Assembly: GCA_000296795.1 (NCBI GenBank)
Contig: BAFH01000003.1
Location: forward strand, 558,401 to 622,400
Reading direction: 5' to 3'
From: Candidatus Jettenia caeni
GTDB lineage: Bacteria; Planctomycetota; Brocadiia; Brocadiales; Brocadiaceae
DNA length: 64,000 nt
Under the pieces are notes generated by a model. It was given only the letters and a program-made list of their open reading frames with translations. It had not been told where the DNA came from and did not search any database. Below are positions 18,208-27,980 of the stretch, piece after piece. A program made the position numbers and the translations under genes. Numbering within the stretch: position 1 is the stretch's first letter; every line of letters starts with the position of its first letter.

Positions 18208-19152
18208 CTACTTTTTGTAAAGCCTGCGTTCAAACATTTTAACGTAATCTGTCCACAGGCTATTGGTGTCTTTATGCTCGACTATTGCCCTTGTTGCAGC
18301 TTGTATCTTTGCATCTAGGTTATCCAGGTGGTGGAGTGCAATAGCCTCAGGGATACCGGGTTTCACTGGCGATCCCCATTCATACTCACCGTGATGGCTT
18401 AAGACAAGATGAAAAAGGATATTGAGCAGATCGGGTGGAAAGTTTTCTATTTTGAGAGCTTTTTCATAGATTATAACAATGCCTGATGCGAGGTGTCCTG
18501 TAAGCTGTCCTTCATCGGTATATTGGAAACTGCGTTCACAGGATAATTCCCGTGTTTTCCCAATATCGTGCAAAATGACCCCGGTAATTAATAAATCCCT
18601 TTTTATTTCAGGATAATGGTTTGAGAAGCTGATTGCCAGTTTAGTGACAGAGAGGGTGTGTTCCAATAAGCCGCCTAAAAATGCATGATGGTTTTGCATG
18701 GCAGCGGGTACTGTGGAAAATATTTTGCAAAAGGACTCATCTGAAAAAAGGGCATTTAATAGCCTCGAAAGATACGTATCTTGAATCGTTTTGATGACTT
18801 GTTTGAGCTCGTTCATCATACCTGGTATATCTTTTTCAGTGCTAGGGATAAACTCCCCCATGGTAACTTGCATTTCGGCAACAGGACAGAGTTCGTTAAT
18901 TCGGATTTGCAAGGTATTATTAAAGGTCTCTACAACACCTTTTATTTTTATAAATTCATCCTTATGGAAGCTATCACAAAGTTGACGTGCTGCATCCCAT
19001 TTTCTTGCTTCAATAAAGCCGGACTTGTCCGCCAATTGTAAATTAAGATACGGTTTTTTTTCCCGTGTCTCTCTTACCTCCTTCTTCAATACAAGAAATA
19101 CCTCTTCTACCGTCTCACCACTCTTTAGGGTTGATATATATTTTCTGGACAT
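18208..19152 (-). CDS. YhaM-type 3'-5' exoribonuclease (OB-fold + HD domain)
   Basis: 314 aa. An N-terminal OB-fold nucleic-acid-binding domain (about 10-90: VEEVFLVLKKEVRETREKKP, FIEARKWDA) is followed by an HD phosphohydrolase domain with HHAFLGGLLEHTLSV, VILHDIGKTREL and LVLSHHGEYEWGSP. This is the YhaM/CBF1 architecture, which removes nucleotides from RNA and ssDNA 3' ends. It is probably transcribed together with rnr 122 bp downstream, giving a small RNA-turnover unit. Confidence 0.9.
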   Translation of the reverse strand: MSRKYISTLKSGETVEEVFLVLKKEVRETREKKPYLNLQLADKSGFIEARKWDAARQLCDSFHKDEFIKIKGVVETFNNTLQIRINELCPVAEMQVTMGEFIPSTEKDIPGMMNELKQVIKTIQDTYLSRLLNALFSDESFCKIFSTVPAAMQNHHAFLGGLLEHTLSVTKLAISFSNHYPEIKRDLLITGVILHDIGKTRELSCERSFQYTDEGQLTGHLASGIVIIYEKALKIENFPPDLLNILFHLVLSHHGEYEWGSPVKPGIPEAIALHHLDNLDAKIQAATRAIVEHKDTNSLWTDYVKMFERRLYKK

Positions 19153-19496
19153 CGTACCGTATACTCTATAAATATATTTTTAAGGAAATTTTTCCATATT
19201 ATTACTGCCGAAAATATTTGTACGGATTTTACGTAAGGAAGGAATCAATGTCAAGGAGTATATATCTCTACTGATCCTGCATTTTTTTGTTGAAATCAAA
19301 TATTGAACAGATTAATATCTTGTGTTTATTCTGAGCGATGGTAAGATACATCGCGGGAAAAGATTAAAGCAAAGAGGGTTAGGCATGCATCATGATGTGT
19401 ATGTCTTTGTCAGGATGTGCATCTCTAAATTGATGGATGATGCCTGCGATATTTTAAGGGATATTCATAAGAAACATATACGAGTATAATTCTAAC
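19153..19496. other. intergenic region upstream of glyS
   Basis: Divergent gap between the YhaM-like gene and glyS. It is AT-rich with several short ATG frames, none convincing. It does not hold glyQ, and I could not recognise a T-box leader. Confidence 0.35.
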
Positions 19497-21620
19497 ATGA
19501 CCGATGATCTACTTTTTGAGATTGGTACTGAAGAGATTCCTGCCGGTTATATTATTCCGGCGCTAAATCAGATGGGAGCCTTATTTACAGAACGGGCAAA
19601 AAAATATCGTTTAGAAATACGCTCTGTTTATTGTACGGGCACGCCCAGAAGATTGGCCTTGTTTGTAGAGGGTTTACCACAAAAGCAGGAAAGTGTTACA
19701 GAAGAAGTTCTGGGGCCCTCCGCAGCAATTGCGTTTGATAAGGCAGGAAATCCTACAAAGGCAGGCATAGGTTTTGCCAAATCACAAGGTATAGATACCC
19801 ATAACCTTCACATAAAAAAAATCTCCAAAGGTGAGTATTGTTTTGCAACAAAAAAAATAGAAGGCCAGGAGACGTTATACCTCTTACCGGATATTTTGGG
19901 TGAAATTATCAATGGTATTTCATTTCCTAAATCCATGAAATGGAAAGGGAATCATCTGTTTTTTGCCCGTCCCATACGTTCGCTTCTTGCGATCTTTGGG
20001 GATAAGGTTGTTCCTGTGGAAATCGATGGAATTAAGGCTAATAAATATACCTTTGGGCATCCTTTTTTATCGGGGAAGAAAATTGAAGTGCCAAAAGCGG
20101 ATGGTAATTTATACAGACAGTTACTGAAGCAGGAAAAGGTTGTTGTTGATGTTACAGAGCGTCGTGAGGCAGTGCAAACAAAAATAACACAGCTTATGTC
20201 GCCGTATGATGCAAGTATTGATAATGACGATTTGTTGGATGAGGTAACGAACCTTATAGAATACCCCAATGCCATAGAATGCAGTTTTGATGAAGAATTC
20301 CTTGATATTCCAGCCGATGTTATAGAAACAGCGATGGAAGAGCATCAGAGGTATTTTCCCGTAAAAAAAAGAGATGGGAAATTACTCGCAAAATTTATAG
20401 CGGTACTCAATCGCAGTGAGAGCAGCGCTCATACTACTATTCGCGGGAATGAACGTGTGTTGAAAGCGCGTCTTTCAGATGCCAGGTTCTTCTGGAAAGA
20501 GGATAAAAAAATTCAACTTGAAAAGCGGGTAGAAGATTTAAAAAACCTTTCTTTCCTTGAGAAATTAGGGAGTTACTATGATAGAACAAACAGGATCATG
20601 GAACTTTCCAGTTGCATTGCTCATACATTAATTAATGTTAATGTGTTAACGATAGAAGATGCTGCGTTAGTGAAACGGGCTGCGTTCTTGTGTAAGGCAG
20701 ATCTTTTAACACAAATGGTATCTGAATTCCCATCGCTGCAAGGAATTATGGGGAAGGAGTATGCCGGGTGGGATGGTGAAGAACCTGCTGTTGCTTTAGC
20801 AATTGCAGAGCATTATATGCCTCGTTATGCTACAGACAATATCCCTGCATCAAAGATTGGCGCAGTTGTAGGTTTATCTGATAAGTTTGATACCATATCG
20901 AGTTGTTTTGCCCTGGGTTTGATTCCAACAGGCTCACAAGATCCTTATTCCTTAAGAAGACATGCCTACGGTATTATCCGTATTTTGGAAGAACATGGGT
21001 TTACCTTAGAACTTAAGGATGTCCTTCATCGGTCTTTATCATTACTTCCTTTGTTCACAAAAGCAGATAGCGATTATATACTACACGAGAAATTAGTTCC
21101 TGATATAAAGGGATTTTTTAAGGATAGATTATTCCAGATAAACATAGAAAGAGGATATCGTTATGATTTGGTAAATGCTGCCTTGAATGCAGGGATAGAA
21201 TTTGATGATATTTATAACTTTTTACAAAGGTTAAAGGCTATAGCAAATATATCTCGGGAAAAATGGTGGCCTGAATTAGTTACCGTGGTAGAAAGGACAT
21301 TCAACATTGGTAAAAAGGCAAATACCACCGGGTCGGTAAATGAGAATTTGTTTCGGGATGCCGAGGAATATACTTTATGGGATATGTATAAAAAAGCTGA
21401 AGCAGATATCAGAAAACGGATAGATGAAAAAAAATACGAGGAAGCCTCTGAGACGTATTGTAATATCTTTGCTAAACCTGTTCATGCCTTCTTTGATAAG
21501 GTGTTTGTGAATGTTGAAGACGAAAGAGTGCGTAATAACAGACTGCTGCTCCTCAGGGAGATTAACGAGTTATATTCGAAAAAAATAGCTGATCTTTCCC
21601 AAATTATCATGCCCAGTTAA
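19497..21620 (+). CDS. glyS: glycyl-tRNA synthetase beta subunit
   Basis: 707 aa, full length for the beta chain of the heterotetrameric (alpha2beta2) bacterial GlyRS. The start MTDDLLFEIGTEEIPAGYI is the family signature. TGTPRRLALFVEGL, the central ARLSDARFFWKEDKK, ADLLTQMVSEFPSLQGIMG, and the C-terminal DALR-type anticodon-binding region (FDKVFVNVEDERVRNNRLLLL) are all present. It needs the alpha subunit GlyQ, which is not in this window; in many bacteria glyQ directly precedes glyS, so here the two are separated or glyQ lies elsewhere. Confidence 0.97.
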   Translation: MTDDLLFEIGTEEIPAGYIIPALNQMGALFTERAKKYRLEIRSVYCTGTPRRLALFVEGLPQKQESVTEEVLGPSAAIAFDKAGNPTKAGIGFAKSQGIDTHNLHIKKISKGEYCFATKKIEGQETLYLLPDILGEIINGISFPKSMKWKGNHLFFARPIRSLLAIFGDKVVPVEIDGIKANKYTFGHPFLSGKKIEVPKADGNLYRQLLKQEKVVVDVTERREAVQTKITQLMSPYDASIDNDDLLDEVTNLIEYPNAIECSFDEEFLDIPADVIETAMEEHQRYFPVKKRDGKLLAKFIAVLNRSESSAHTTIRGNERVLKARLSDARFFWKEDKKIQLEKRVEDLKNLSFLEKLGSYYDRTNRIMELSSCIAHTLINVNVLTIEDAALVKRAAFLCKADLLTQMVSEFPSLQGIMGKEYAGWDGEEPAVALAIAEHYMPRYATDNIPASKIGAVVGLSDKFDTISSCFALGLIPTGSQDPYSLRRHAYGIIRILEEHGFTLELKDVLHRSLSLLPLFTKADSDYILHEKLVPDIKGFFKDRLFQINIERGYRYDLVNAALNAGIEFDDIYNFLQRLKAIANISREKWWPELVTVVERTFNIGKKANTTGSVNENLFRDAEEYTLWDMYKKAEADIRKRIDEKKYEEASETYCNIFAKPVHAFFDKVFVNVEDERVRNNRLLLLREINELYSKKIADLSQIIMPS

Positions 21621-21972
21621 ATGAAGCTGCTTTTGGCAGCACCTCATAAAAAACAGAGTTGATGTAGGGCAAGGCTTTAGCCTTGCTTCCCCCGCCTGAA
21701 TACATGCGCGGGGATAGTCTCCTAAAGAATTGAAATGCCTATACATTATGTTAATGAAACATTGTTGAACCCCACATATCCCTTTATCCATACAAAACTA
21801 AGCCTGTTTGATACAGTGTATTTATCGCTATTACATTATTTTGTGGATGAGTTTCTCATTGACTGTTTCAGGAACATGGTATATATTCTTAACAGAGATG
21901 CTTGATAATAAGTAAAAGTATTGCCTCTTTTATGATTAGCAAATTAACATTTAAGAAAGCGAGGGCGTATAC
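21621..21972 (+). repeat. intergenic region with dispersed palindromic repeat, copy 2
   Basis: Bases 21625-21715 hold a longer version of the dispersed element: a CTGCTTTTGGCAGC hairpin, a conserved AAAAAACAGAGTTGATG segment and the core TAGGGCAAGGCTTTAGCCTTG, then CTTCCCCCGCCTGAA. The same block occurs inverted at 43294-43383. The rest of the gap (to 21972) is AT-rich and presumably carries the promoter of the 58-aa gene and ftsH. Confidence 0.65.
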
Positions 21973-22149
21973 ATGAAAAACGTGGAATTTTCTGTCGAGG
22001 GAGCTATACTCAATATAAAGATAGACTTATCAAAGGAATTTGGTCCTTCTTCATCAGGAAAAAATATTATTGTTGCATCAACGGAAGGAAACGTCACCAT
22101 ACCGAACCGTGAAGAAAAAATCGGTTTAAACGTCTACCGCAAAAAATAA
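21973..22149 (+). CDS. conserved 58-aa protein upstream of ftsH
   Basis: 58 aa with a GCGAGGG ribosome site. The sequence runs VEGAILNIKIDLSKEFGPSS, then SGKNIIVASTEGN, and ends EEKIGLNVYRKK. I recognise this pattern as a small conserved protein of unknown function that occurs in many anaerobic and photosynthetic bacteria. It is mostly beta, has no signal peptide or TM helix, and lies 10 bp before ftsH, so the two are co-transcribed. A small regulator or substrate-handling partner of FtsH is possible but not shown. Confidence 0.75.
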   Translation: MKNVEFSVEGAILNIKIDLSKEFGPSSSGKNIIVASTEGNVTIPNREEKIGLNVYRKK

Positions 22150-22159
22150 TCTTTACTAT

Positions 22160-24049
22160 ATGGAAAAAAAGCAAAGAGACAACTCCAAGGGCTCACAGTG
22201 GAGAGTATTCGTAAGCTTGGGGCTTTTTATTATTTTTTTTTATGGACTCATATACGGATGGCAATCCTTCTATCCTCAACAAACCCTCAATCAGCGTATC
22301 ATAAGCTATAGTCAATTCATTGAACAGCTCGATGCTGATAACATCGATTCTGTTTCCATGAAGAATTTGCACATAAAGGGGGAATTTCGCAAAGAAGTAA
22401 CCCTTCCGCTCCCGGATGAAAAGGAACCTGTTTCAGTAAAAAATTTTCAAACATTTTTACCTGTTTTTCAAGGAGAGGAGCTTATTGAAAAACTGAAAGA
22501 GAAAAATGTGATAATACATGTGGAACCACCCGAAGAACGATCCGTTTTCTGGCAGTTCCTTGTCGGGCTACTTCCGTGGATGTTTATTATCGGTATATGG
22601 ATGATCATGATGAGACGAGCCCAGCAAATAGAGGGAGGACCTGGAGGACTTTTTTCCTTCGGGCAAAGCAAGGCGATACTCTACGATGTGAAAAAACCGC
22701 GCATTACTTTCAAGGATGTAGCTGGTATGGACAATGTAAAACAGGAATTGAAAGAGGCGATAGAATTTCTTAAAGACCCTGGTGTATTTAAGAGAATCGG
22801 TGCCAAAGTGCCCAAAGGTATGCTCCTTATCGGTGCTCCGGGAACCGGGAAAACACTTCTTGCGCGTGCAACGGCAGGAGAGGCTGGCGTCCCTTTCTAT
22901 AGCATTAATGCATCAGAATTTATTGAGATGTTTGTAGGTGTAGGGGCCTCGCGTGTCAGGGATATGTTCCGGAAGGCTAAGGCATCTCACCCCAGCATAA
23001 TCTTTATTGATGAAATTGATGCTGTTGGGCGCACACGAGGTGCAGGTCTGGGCGGGGGACATGATGAAAGGGAGCAAACGCTTAATCAGCTTTTAGCTGA
23101 AATGGATGGATTTCATCCAAACGAAGAAGTTGTTGTAATGGCGGCGACCAACAGGCCTGATGTGCTTGATCCGGCGCTTCTCAGACCAGGAAGGTTTGAC
23201 AGGCAAGTTGTGCTGGATAAGCCCGGATGGAAAGAACGAAAAGCAATTCTTGAAATACATGTCAGGAATAAAAAATTGAAGGAAGACATCAACCTTGAAA
23301 GCATAGCGAAAGGGACCCCTGGCATGACAGGCGCTGACCTCGAAAATCTTGCAAATGAAGCTGCATTAATTGCAATTCGAAAAAAGAAAGATGTCATTGA
23401 TCAGAGTGACTTCGATGAAGCGCGTGATAAGGTCCTTATGGGAACTATAAGGGAGGAAACTATTAGTGATCTGGAGAAACGGATAACAGCTTATCACGAG
23501 TCTGGACATGCCCTTGTTGCCCGCATGCTTCCGGGTACAGATCCTATCCATAAGGTTAGTATTGTACCTCGGGGAATGGCTATGGGGGTTACGCAACTTT
23601 TACCAGAAGAGGATAGACATTTTTATCCTAAGAATTACCTTATGAACAAACTTGCCGTAGCCCTTGCTGGTAGAGTTGCTGAGAAGCTTAATTTTAATGA
23701 TGTTAGCACCGGGGCGCAGAATGACCTCAAGGAGGCAACTACCCTTGCTGAGAAAATGGTTGCACAATGGGGGATGAGTGATAAGGTGGGGCCTCTCAAT
23801 CTTGGAAGGGGAGAAGAACATCCTTTTTTAGGGAGAGAGCTTGCACAACCGAAACGATACAGCGAGGATATGGCATGGCTTATGGACCAGGAAATACAAA
23901 AGTTAATTGTTGATGCTGAAATGAGAGCGGAAGAAATACTGAGGAATAATAAAAGCACCCTGGTTAATTTGGCAGAAACCCTTATAAAAGAGGAGTCTTT
24001 AGGCAGAGAAGAAATTGAGCGGATAATAAAGAATTTACCAAAAGGTTAG
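22160..24049 (+). CDS. ftsH: ATP-dependent zinc metalloprotease FtsH
   Basis: 629 aa, full length. TM helix 1 (about 17-37), a periplasmic FtsH_ext domain, TM helix 2 (131-152), then the AAA module with Walker A GAPGTGKT (225-232), Walker B IIFIDEID (280-287), the second region of homology [20 protein letters not shown], and the zinc protease motif HESGH (446-450). It is a membrane-bound hexamer that degrades membrane and regulatory proteins. The Glu/Arg-rich C-terminal helix is normal. Planctomycetes often carry several ftsH copies; this one is complete. Confidence 0.97.
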   Translation: MEKKQRDNSKGSQWRVFVSLGLFIIFFYGLIYGWQSFYPQQTLNQRIISYSQFIEQLDADNIDSVSMKNLHIKGEFRKEVTLPLPDEKEPVSVKNFQTFLPVFQGEELIEKLKEKNVIIHVEPPEERSVFWQFLVGLLPWMFIIGIWMIMMRRAQQIEGGPGGLFSFGQSKAILYDVKKPRITFKDVAGMDNVKQELKEAIEFLKDPGVFKRIGAKVPKGMLLIGAPGTGKTLLARATAGEAGVPFYSINASEFIEMFVGVGASRVRDMFRKAKASHPSIIFIDEIDAVGRTRGAGLGGGHDEREQTLNQLLAEMDGFHPNEEVVVMAATNRPDVLDPALLRPGRFDRQVVLDKPGWKERKAILEIHVRNKKLKEDINLESIAKGTPGMTGADLENLANEAALIAIRKKKDVIDQSDFDEARDKVLMGTIREETISDLEKRITAYHESGHALVARMLPGTDPIHKVSIVPRGMAMGVTQLLPEEDRHFYPKNYLMNKLAVALAGRVAEKLNFNDVSTGAQNDLKEATTLAEKMVAQWGMSDKVGPLNLGRGEEHPFLGRELAQPKRYSEDMAWLMDQEIQKLIVDAEMRAEEILRNNKSTLVNLAETLIKEESLGREEIERIIKNLPKG

Positions 24050-24091
24050 TATATCAAACCAATTTAATGTAGAGGAATTTCAAAGCGATTC

Positions 24092-24121
24092 TGTAGTGGC
24101 AAGGCGCGCCTTGCCACTACA
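24092..24121. repeat. perfect 30-bp palindrome
   Basis: TGTAGTGGCAAGGCG followed by its exact reverse complement CGCCTTGCCACTACA, 40 bp after the ftsH stop. As RNA it would form a very stable hairpin, though no T-run follows immediately. It contains the GGCAAGG/CCTTGCC motif of the other dispersed repeats, so it may be a minimal member of that family, or act as a terminator or mRNA stabiliser. Confidence 0.75.
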
Positions 24122-24308
24122 CGTCTTTACGATTGAAAAGTCGCTGAAGGCCTAATTAATCCTTGAATTACAAAACAAATTCACTTCCTCCAAAATAATA
24201 TCACATTTAAACACCTTACCATCTTTTATTCTTTGCCTCTTAATTCTAATATCAATTTTTCCTCATACAGAATACAGATGATAGGAAGAAGCATGCACAG
24301 AAACAGGT
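24122..24308 (-). pseudogene. possible coding remnant on the minus strand
   Basis: Reading leftward from about 24265, 37 codons stay open (GKIDIRIKRQRIKDGKVFKC and onward to ...NSRIN stop) with protein-like composition but no start codon after the preceding stop. It may be the remnant tail of a lost gene, or chance in AT-rich DNA. Confidence 0.2.
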
Positions 24309-24536
24309 GTGCAGGTACTTGTTGCACGAAGCGAAATTAACCTGGAAAGAGAAGAAATTCCAAAGAGCATACGGGAAGCCCTCAAATGTACCGATAGAGA
24401 GAAACAACAACAGTATCACACGGGTACGCCACCTATTTCAAACGAAACATCTGTTATAGGTGGTGACGGGCAGCTATATTTCATGGTCATGGGGAAGATA
24501 TTGAGAGGCGAAGAAGTATATCCTGGAATACTTTAA
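24309..24536 (+). CDS. small hypothetical ORF
   Basis: 75 aa with a GTG start and no clear ribosome site. It is rich in charged residues (NLEREEIPKSIREALKC) and ends GGDGQLYFMVMGKILRGEE-VYPGIL. No family recognised. It sits alone between ftsH and the kinase gene, may be a fragment, and is not well supported. Confidence 0.3.
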   Translation: MQVLVARSEINLEREEIPKSIREALKCTDREKQQQYHTGTPPISNETSVIGGDGQLYFMVMGKILRGEEVYPGIL

Positions 24537-24688
24537 TAAACTCGATAAAGGTTTACATGAATTGCTTCGTGATGCAAGTTTTTAGATTTTTTTCTTTTGA
24601 TTGTAGTTTTTCTATTCTATGATAGTAACAGTGCCCACTGTAGAACGTTATTCTTTATACACACCTATTCATGAGAGAAGGAGTGAAA

Positions 24689-25642
24689 ATGAATATTCTT
24701 GTTTCTGGCTCATTGGCTTATGACAGGATTATGGACTTTCCGGGAAAATTCTCTGACCATATACTTCCCGATAAGGTACACGTATTAAATGTATGTTTTA
24801 TGATAAATGGTTTAAGTGAAAATTTTGGAGGAACTGCAGGTAATATTGCTTACGCCCTCTCGCTTCTTGATGAAAACCCAACCATAATAGCTACGGCTGG
24901 ACGTGATTTTGATCCTTATAGAAATTGGTTAACGAAGAATAAGATTTCCACAAACCATATTAAGATCATCGATGAAGAACTAACTGCGGGCGCCTATATA
25001 ACTACTGATCAATCGGATAATCAGATAACGGCATTTAATCCGGGTGCAATGAAATGGAGCGCCGATTTTCATTTTGATTCTCTTGCATCTGAAAAAGCCC
25101 TTGCAATTGTTGCGCCGGGGAATTTGGACGATATGATAAGCCTTTCAACACTCTATAAAAAGAAGAAGGTTAATTATATTTTTGATCCGGGTCAGTCCCT
25201 TCCCGCCTGGAAGAAAGAGCTTTTGATTGATATGATACAAGGATCAAAGATATTTATTTGCAACGATTATGAGTTACAGTTAACTCAGGAAAAAACCTCC
25301 ATGACGCTTAACGACATCCTGGAGAAGACTGAAATATTGATAGTAACAAAAGGTGAGTTTGGTTCTGTGGTAATGCAGAAAGAAAATACGGGAATAAAAA
25401 GTTTTGATATTCCGGCAGCGAAAGCGCATGAGATATGCGATCCTACCGGAGCTGGTGATGCTTACCGGGCTGGACTTATTAAGGGGCTTGCAATATCAAA
25501 AGATGATATCATTCATGCTGCAAAAATAGGATCCGTTTGTGCTGTTTATGCGGTAGAAGTATATGGCTCCCAAAATTTCCATTTTACCCCCGAATCGTTC
25601 AATAAACGCTTCAAGGATGTTTTTGGGGGAGAGGCTTTTTAG
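24689..25642 (+). CDS. PfkB-family carbohydrate/nucleoside kinase (adenosine kinase-like)
   Basis: 317 aa from the ATG at 24689 (AGGAG 6 bp upstream; an earlier in-frame ATG at 24671 is less likely). The ribokinase fold shows NFGGTAGNIAYALSLL (substrate-binding GG) and the PfkB signature DPTGAGDAYRAGLIKGL, where the Asp is the catalytic base. The start MNILVSGSLAYDRIMDFPG and the overall pattern resemble bacterial adenosine kinases, but sugar kinases share it, so the substrate is inferred. It appears to be a single-gene unit. Confidence 0.88.
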   Translation: MNILVSGSLAYDRIMDFPGKFSDHILPDKVHVLNVCFMINGLSENFGGTAGNIAYALSLLDENPTIIATAGRDFDPYRNWLTKNKISTNHIKIIDEELTAGAYITTDQSDNQITAFNPGAMKWSADFHFDSLASEKALAIVAPGNLDDMISLSTLYKKKKVNYIFDPGQSLPAWKKELLIDMIQGSKIFICNDYELQLTQEKTSMTLNDILEKTEILIVTKGEFGSVVMQKENTGIKSFDIPAAKAHEICDPTGAGDAYRAGLIKGLAISKDDIIHAAKIGSVCAVYAVEVYGSQNFHFTPESFNKRFKDVFGGEAF

Positions 25643-25736
25643 GGTATGGTTATTAATCATAACTACATATATTCTTTCTCCGCCGAAATTTAAAAATCCT
25701 TTTGATTCATAACAAAATGATCACTATAATCCTTAT

Positions 25737-26672
25737 ATGATCGACAAATGTATCAATAGTCCTTTTAGATATGCAGGTGGTAAGTTCTACGCAAGAAAAC
25801 TAATTTTACAACATATACCGCCACATAAACATTACATAGAACCTTTTGCAGGTGGAGCAAGCATTTTTTTTGCAAAGAAAAAAGTTCTGCATAACCAATT
25901 AAATGATTTGGATAAAGAGTTAATTAATGTATATAAGGCAATACGAGATTATCCAGACAAACTCATTCTTTTTTTAACAAAACAACCTCCAGAAGTAAGT
26001 CGTATCCCACAAAATCTTATTACGAATATAAATATAGGAGACACTCTTCCGGCAACGAAAGAACTTCATTTTTTCTTTAAAAAAGAATTTAATCCTGTTG
26101 ATGACATTGAAAGAGCTGGTCGTTGGTTTTATCTAAACAGAACTTCTTACAGTGGTATAATGAATATTCAAAATATGTATTGGGGATACGGAGATAAATA
26201 TTCAATGCAACCTAAGAATTGGGCAGCCAATATCCATCGTACAAGTTACAAACTTCAAAATGTACAGCTTACTTCTCTAGATTTTGAAAAGATTATTGAT
26301 AAAGCACCTGATGGAGCTTTTTTATTTATTGACCCACCTTATTTCAATGCAGATCAAGATAAATTCTATAGTTGCATATTCTCGAAGGCAGATCATTTCA
26401 GGCTTAAAAAATGTTTGCAGAGAAATACTCATCGCCTATTGATTTTTGTAACTTATGATAATTCACCGGAGATTAAGGAATTATATAGTTGGATGAAAGA
26501 AATTCACGATAAAGAATGGAATTATTGCATTCAGCGCACGGATGATCAAAGAACAAAAATTCCTCGTAAAGGCACACGTTATAAAGGTAAAGAGATCTTT
26601 ATTTTAAATTATTCATCACATGGCCTTGGTTATAAAACTGTATACCAAAAAAAGTTGTTATTTACAAATTAA
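25737..26672 (+). CDS. D12-class N6-adenine DNA methyltransferase
   Basis: 311 aa. Motif X/I order of the alpha (Dam/DpnM) class: FRYAGGKFYARKLI at residue 10, the AdoMet-binding EPFAGGASIFF, and the catalytic motif IV DPPYFNADQDKFYS (about residue 198). It methylates adenine in a specific duplex site that cannot be read from the protein. The gene faces the restriction endonuclease gene tail to tail with a 4-bp overlap, so it is the protecting half of a type II R-M system. The locus is more AT-rich than its neighbours by eye, which fits horizontal arrival. Confidence 0.92.
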   Translation: MIDKCINSPFRYAGGKFYARKLILQHIPPHKHYIEPFAGGASIFFAKKKVLHNQLNDLDKELINVYKAIRDYPDKLILFLTKQPPEVSRIPQNLITNINIGDTLPATKELHFFFKKEFNPVDDIERAGRWFYLNRTSYSGIMNIQNMYWGYGDKYSMQPKNWAANIHRTSYKLQNVQLTSLDFEKIIDKAPDGAFLFIDPPYFNADQDKFYSCIFSKADHFRLKKCLQRNTHRLLIFVTYDNSPEIKELYSWMKEIHDKEWNYCIQRTDDQRTKIPRKGTRYKGKEIFILNYSSHGLGYKTVYQKKLLFTN

Positions 26673-27436
26673 CTTCTTCGTCGCAGATTATTACGTCTCA
26701 TTTTTACTACTTCTGTCAATCTTTTCTCTATTTCATTTATAGGCCTCCAATGTGGATCGTTTATCAACTTAACATACGGAGTACGGGGAATAAAGCCATT
26801 TTCTGCGATATCCTCAGGAATGCAATATAGCCAATCGATTGAACATGCTTTAATTAAGTTTTCATCATTGTCAACACTATATCGTTTATAAAGCATTTCT
26901 TTTATTTTTATATCATTAATTATTTCAAAAGTTTCTCCTATTGTATTTCCTTCAAAAATTGCATTAAGTGGATTAGTTAAAACAATATCGAAACAACCGA
27001 GAGCGTATCTATCATTACTTGTTCCAGCAAGTTTGATATTACTTCTCGACCTGTGACATTTAACTTTAAAATGTGAACAATCAAGAATTCTTGATCGGCT
27101 ACCATCACTAATACTTCCTCTTACAGCGCTTTTACTTTCAACTTTTAATATTACTCCACTTCTTCTATGAGTTATGCTTATATCCTCGTCATAAACGCCA
27201 GGTTGAGCATTCAAGTTTAATTTTTGTACACTCCATATACTTTTAGGTAAATTTTTATCTAAAAGCAAAAAAGCGTTATATTCCATTGCTTTTCCACGTA
27301 TCATCGGAGTTACTTTTTGATCTTCCAGTATTGCAAAAAGGAAATTGCGAGGAATATCGAATTTGTTGCAATAATCAGTTATTCTCTTCTTAAGCTCTCG
27401 TAGTTCTTCAAGCTCTTGTAGTTCTTTTTCAGTCAC
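26669..27436 (-). CDS. type II restriction endonuclease (PD-(D/E)XK candidate)
   Basis: 255 aa. A plausible PD-(D/E)XK core is seen as D85 in YDEDISITHRRSG and E100-S-K102 in VILKVESKS, followed by a basic segment KCHRSRSN. I do not recognise a named isoschizomer family. Identification rests on the core motif plus position: it lies between an adenine methyltransferase (convergent) and an XRE controller gene whose end overlaps its start by 8 bp. Expression is probably coupled to the controller, giving the usual delay after entry into a new host. Confidence 0.75.
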   Translation of the reverse strand: MTEKELQELEELRELKKRITDYCNKFDIPRNFLFAILEDQKVTPMIRGKAMEYNAFLLLDKNLPKSIWSVQKLNLNAQPGVYDEDISITHRRSGVILKVESKSAVRGSISDGSRSRILDCSHFKVKCHRSRSNIKLAGTSNDRYALGCFDIVLTNPLNAIFEGNTIGETFEIINDIKIKEMLYKRYSVDNDENLIKACSIDWLYCIPEDIAENGFIPRTPYVKLINDPHWRPINEIEKRLTEVVKMRRNNLRRRS

Positions 27437-27665
27437 ATGGAATTCCTTTGGTTAATTGAGCAATATCACATGATAAACACTTAGCAATCGTAGACAGTGT
27501 TAAAAAACTTACATTACGCTCACCCCGCTCTATCCCTCCAATATATGAGCGATCAATACCAGTTTTAAAAGCTAAACTTTCTTGTGTAAACCTTTTCAGT
27601 TTTCTTAAGTTTCTAATATTTTGTCCCAATTGTATTAAATCGGGGTATTTTTTACGGTTTTTCAT
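27429..27665 (-). CDS. XRE-family controller (C) protein of the R-M system
   Basis: 78 aa from the ATG at 27665 (MKNRKKYPDLIQLGQNIRN); the frame is open to 27716 but that would put the start inside the putative operator. The helix-turn-helix is FTQESLAFKTGIDRSYIGGIERGERNVS, here split as FTQESLAFKTGIDRSY and IGGIERGERN. This is typical of R-M controller proteins, which first activate and then repress their own C-R operon. Its stop overlaps the endonuclease start by 8 bp. Confidence 0.85.
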   Translation of the reverse strand: MKNRKKYPDLIQLGQNIRNLRKLKRFTQESLAFKTGIDRSYIGGIERGERNVSFLTLSTIAKCLSCDIAQLTKGIPCD

Positions 27666-27679
27666 GTAGATATGATAAT

Positions 27680-27718
27680 AAATGGGTATTTTAATTCCAC
27701 AGACTATAATACCCATTT
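27680..27718. promoter_or_regulatory. inverted repeat, putative C-protein operator
   Basis: AAATGGGTATT (27680-27690) and its exact reverse complement AATACCCATTT (27708-27718), spaced 17 bp, end 14 bp before the controller start codon. Position and symmetry fit an autoregulatory operator. The half-sites differ from the well-known GACT/AGTC C-box. Confidence 0.6.
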
Positions 27719-27980
27719 TATTAAAACTTATTGATATAGTTTATTGAATAATACAAAGGTTTTAGAATACGGTAGCCAGAGGATTTGAAATATTTTTGGT
27801 ATCTTTGAAATTTCTCTGCCAATGTGATTGCTTTTATAATGCTGTAGTGCTATCATCTTCTGAAAGCAAATGATAGGCACTTTGAAAATATTGAAGACTT
27901 TTTGCTTTTTCCTGATGAGGGATTCATAAGGAAACAATGATTACAGGTATTTTCAAAATATTTTTTCGGAGACAAGTTGC
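27719..27980. other. intergenic region between R-M system and ettA
   Basis: AT-rich, with a 69-codon open frame on the minus strand (27728-27937) that is Lys/Phe/Ile-rich and unlike a protein. It must hold divergent promoters for the C-R operon and ettA. Nothing else was seen. Confidence 0.3.
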
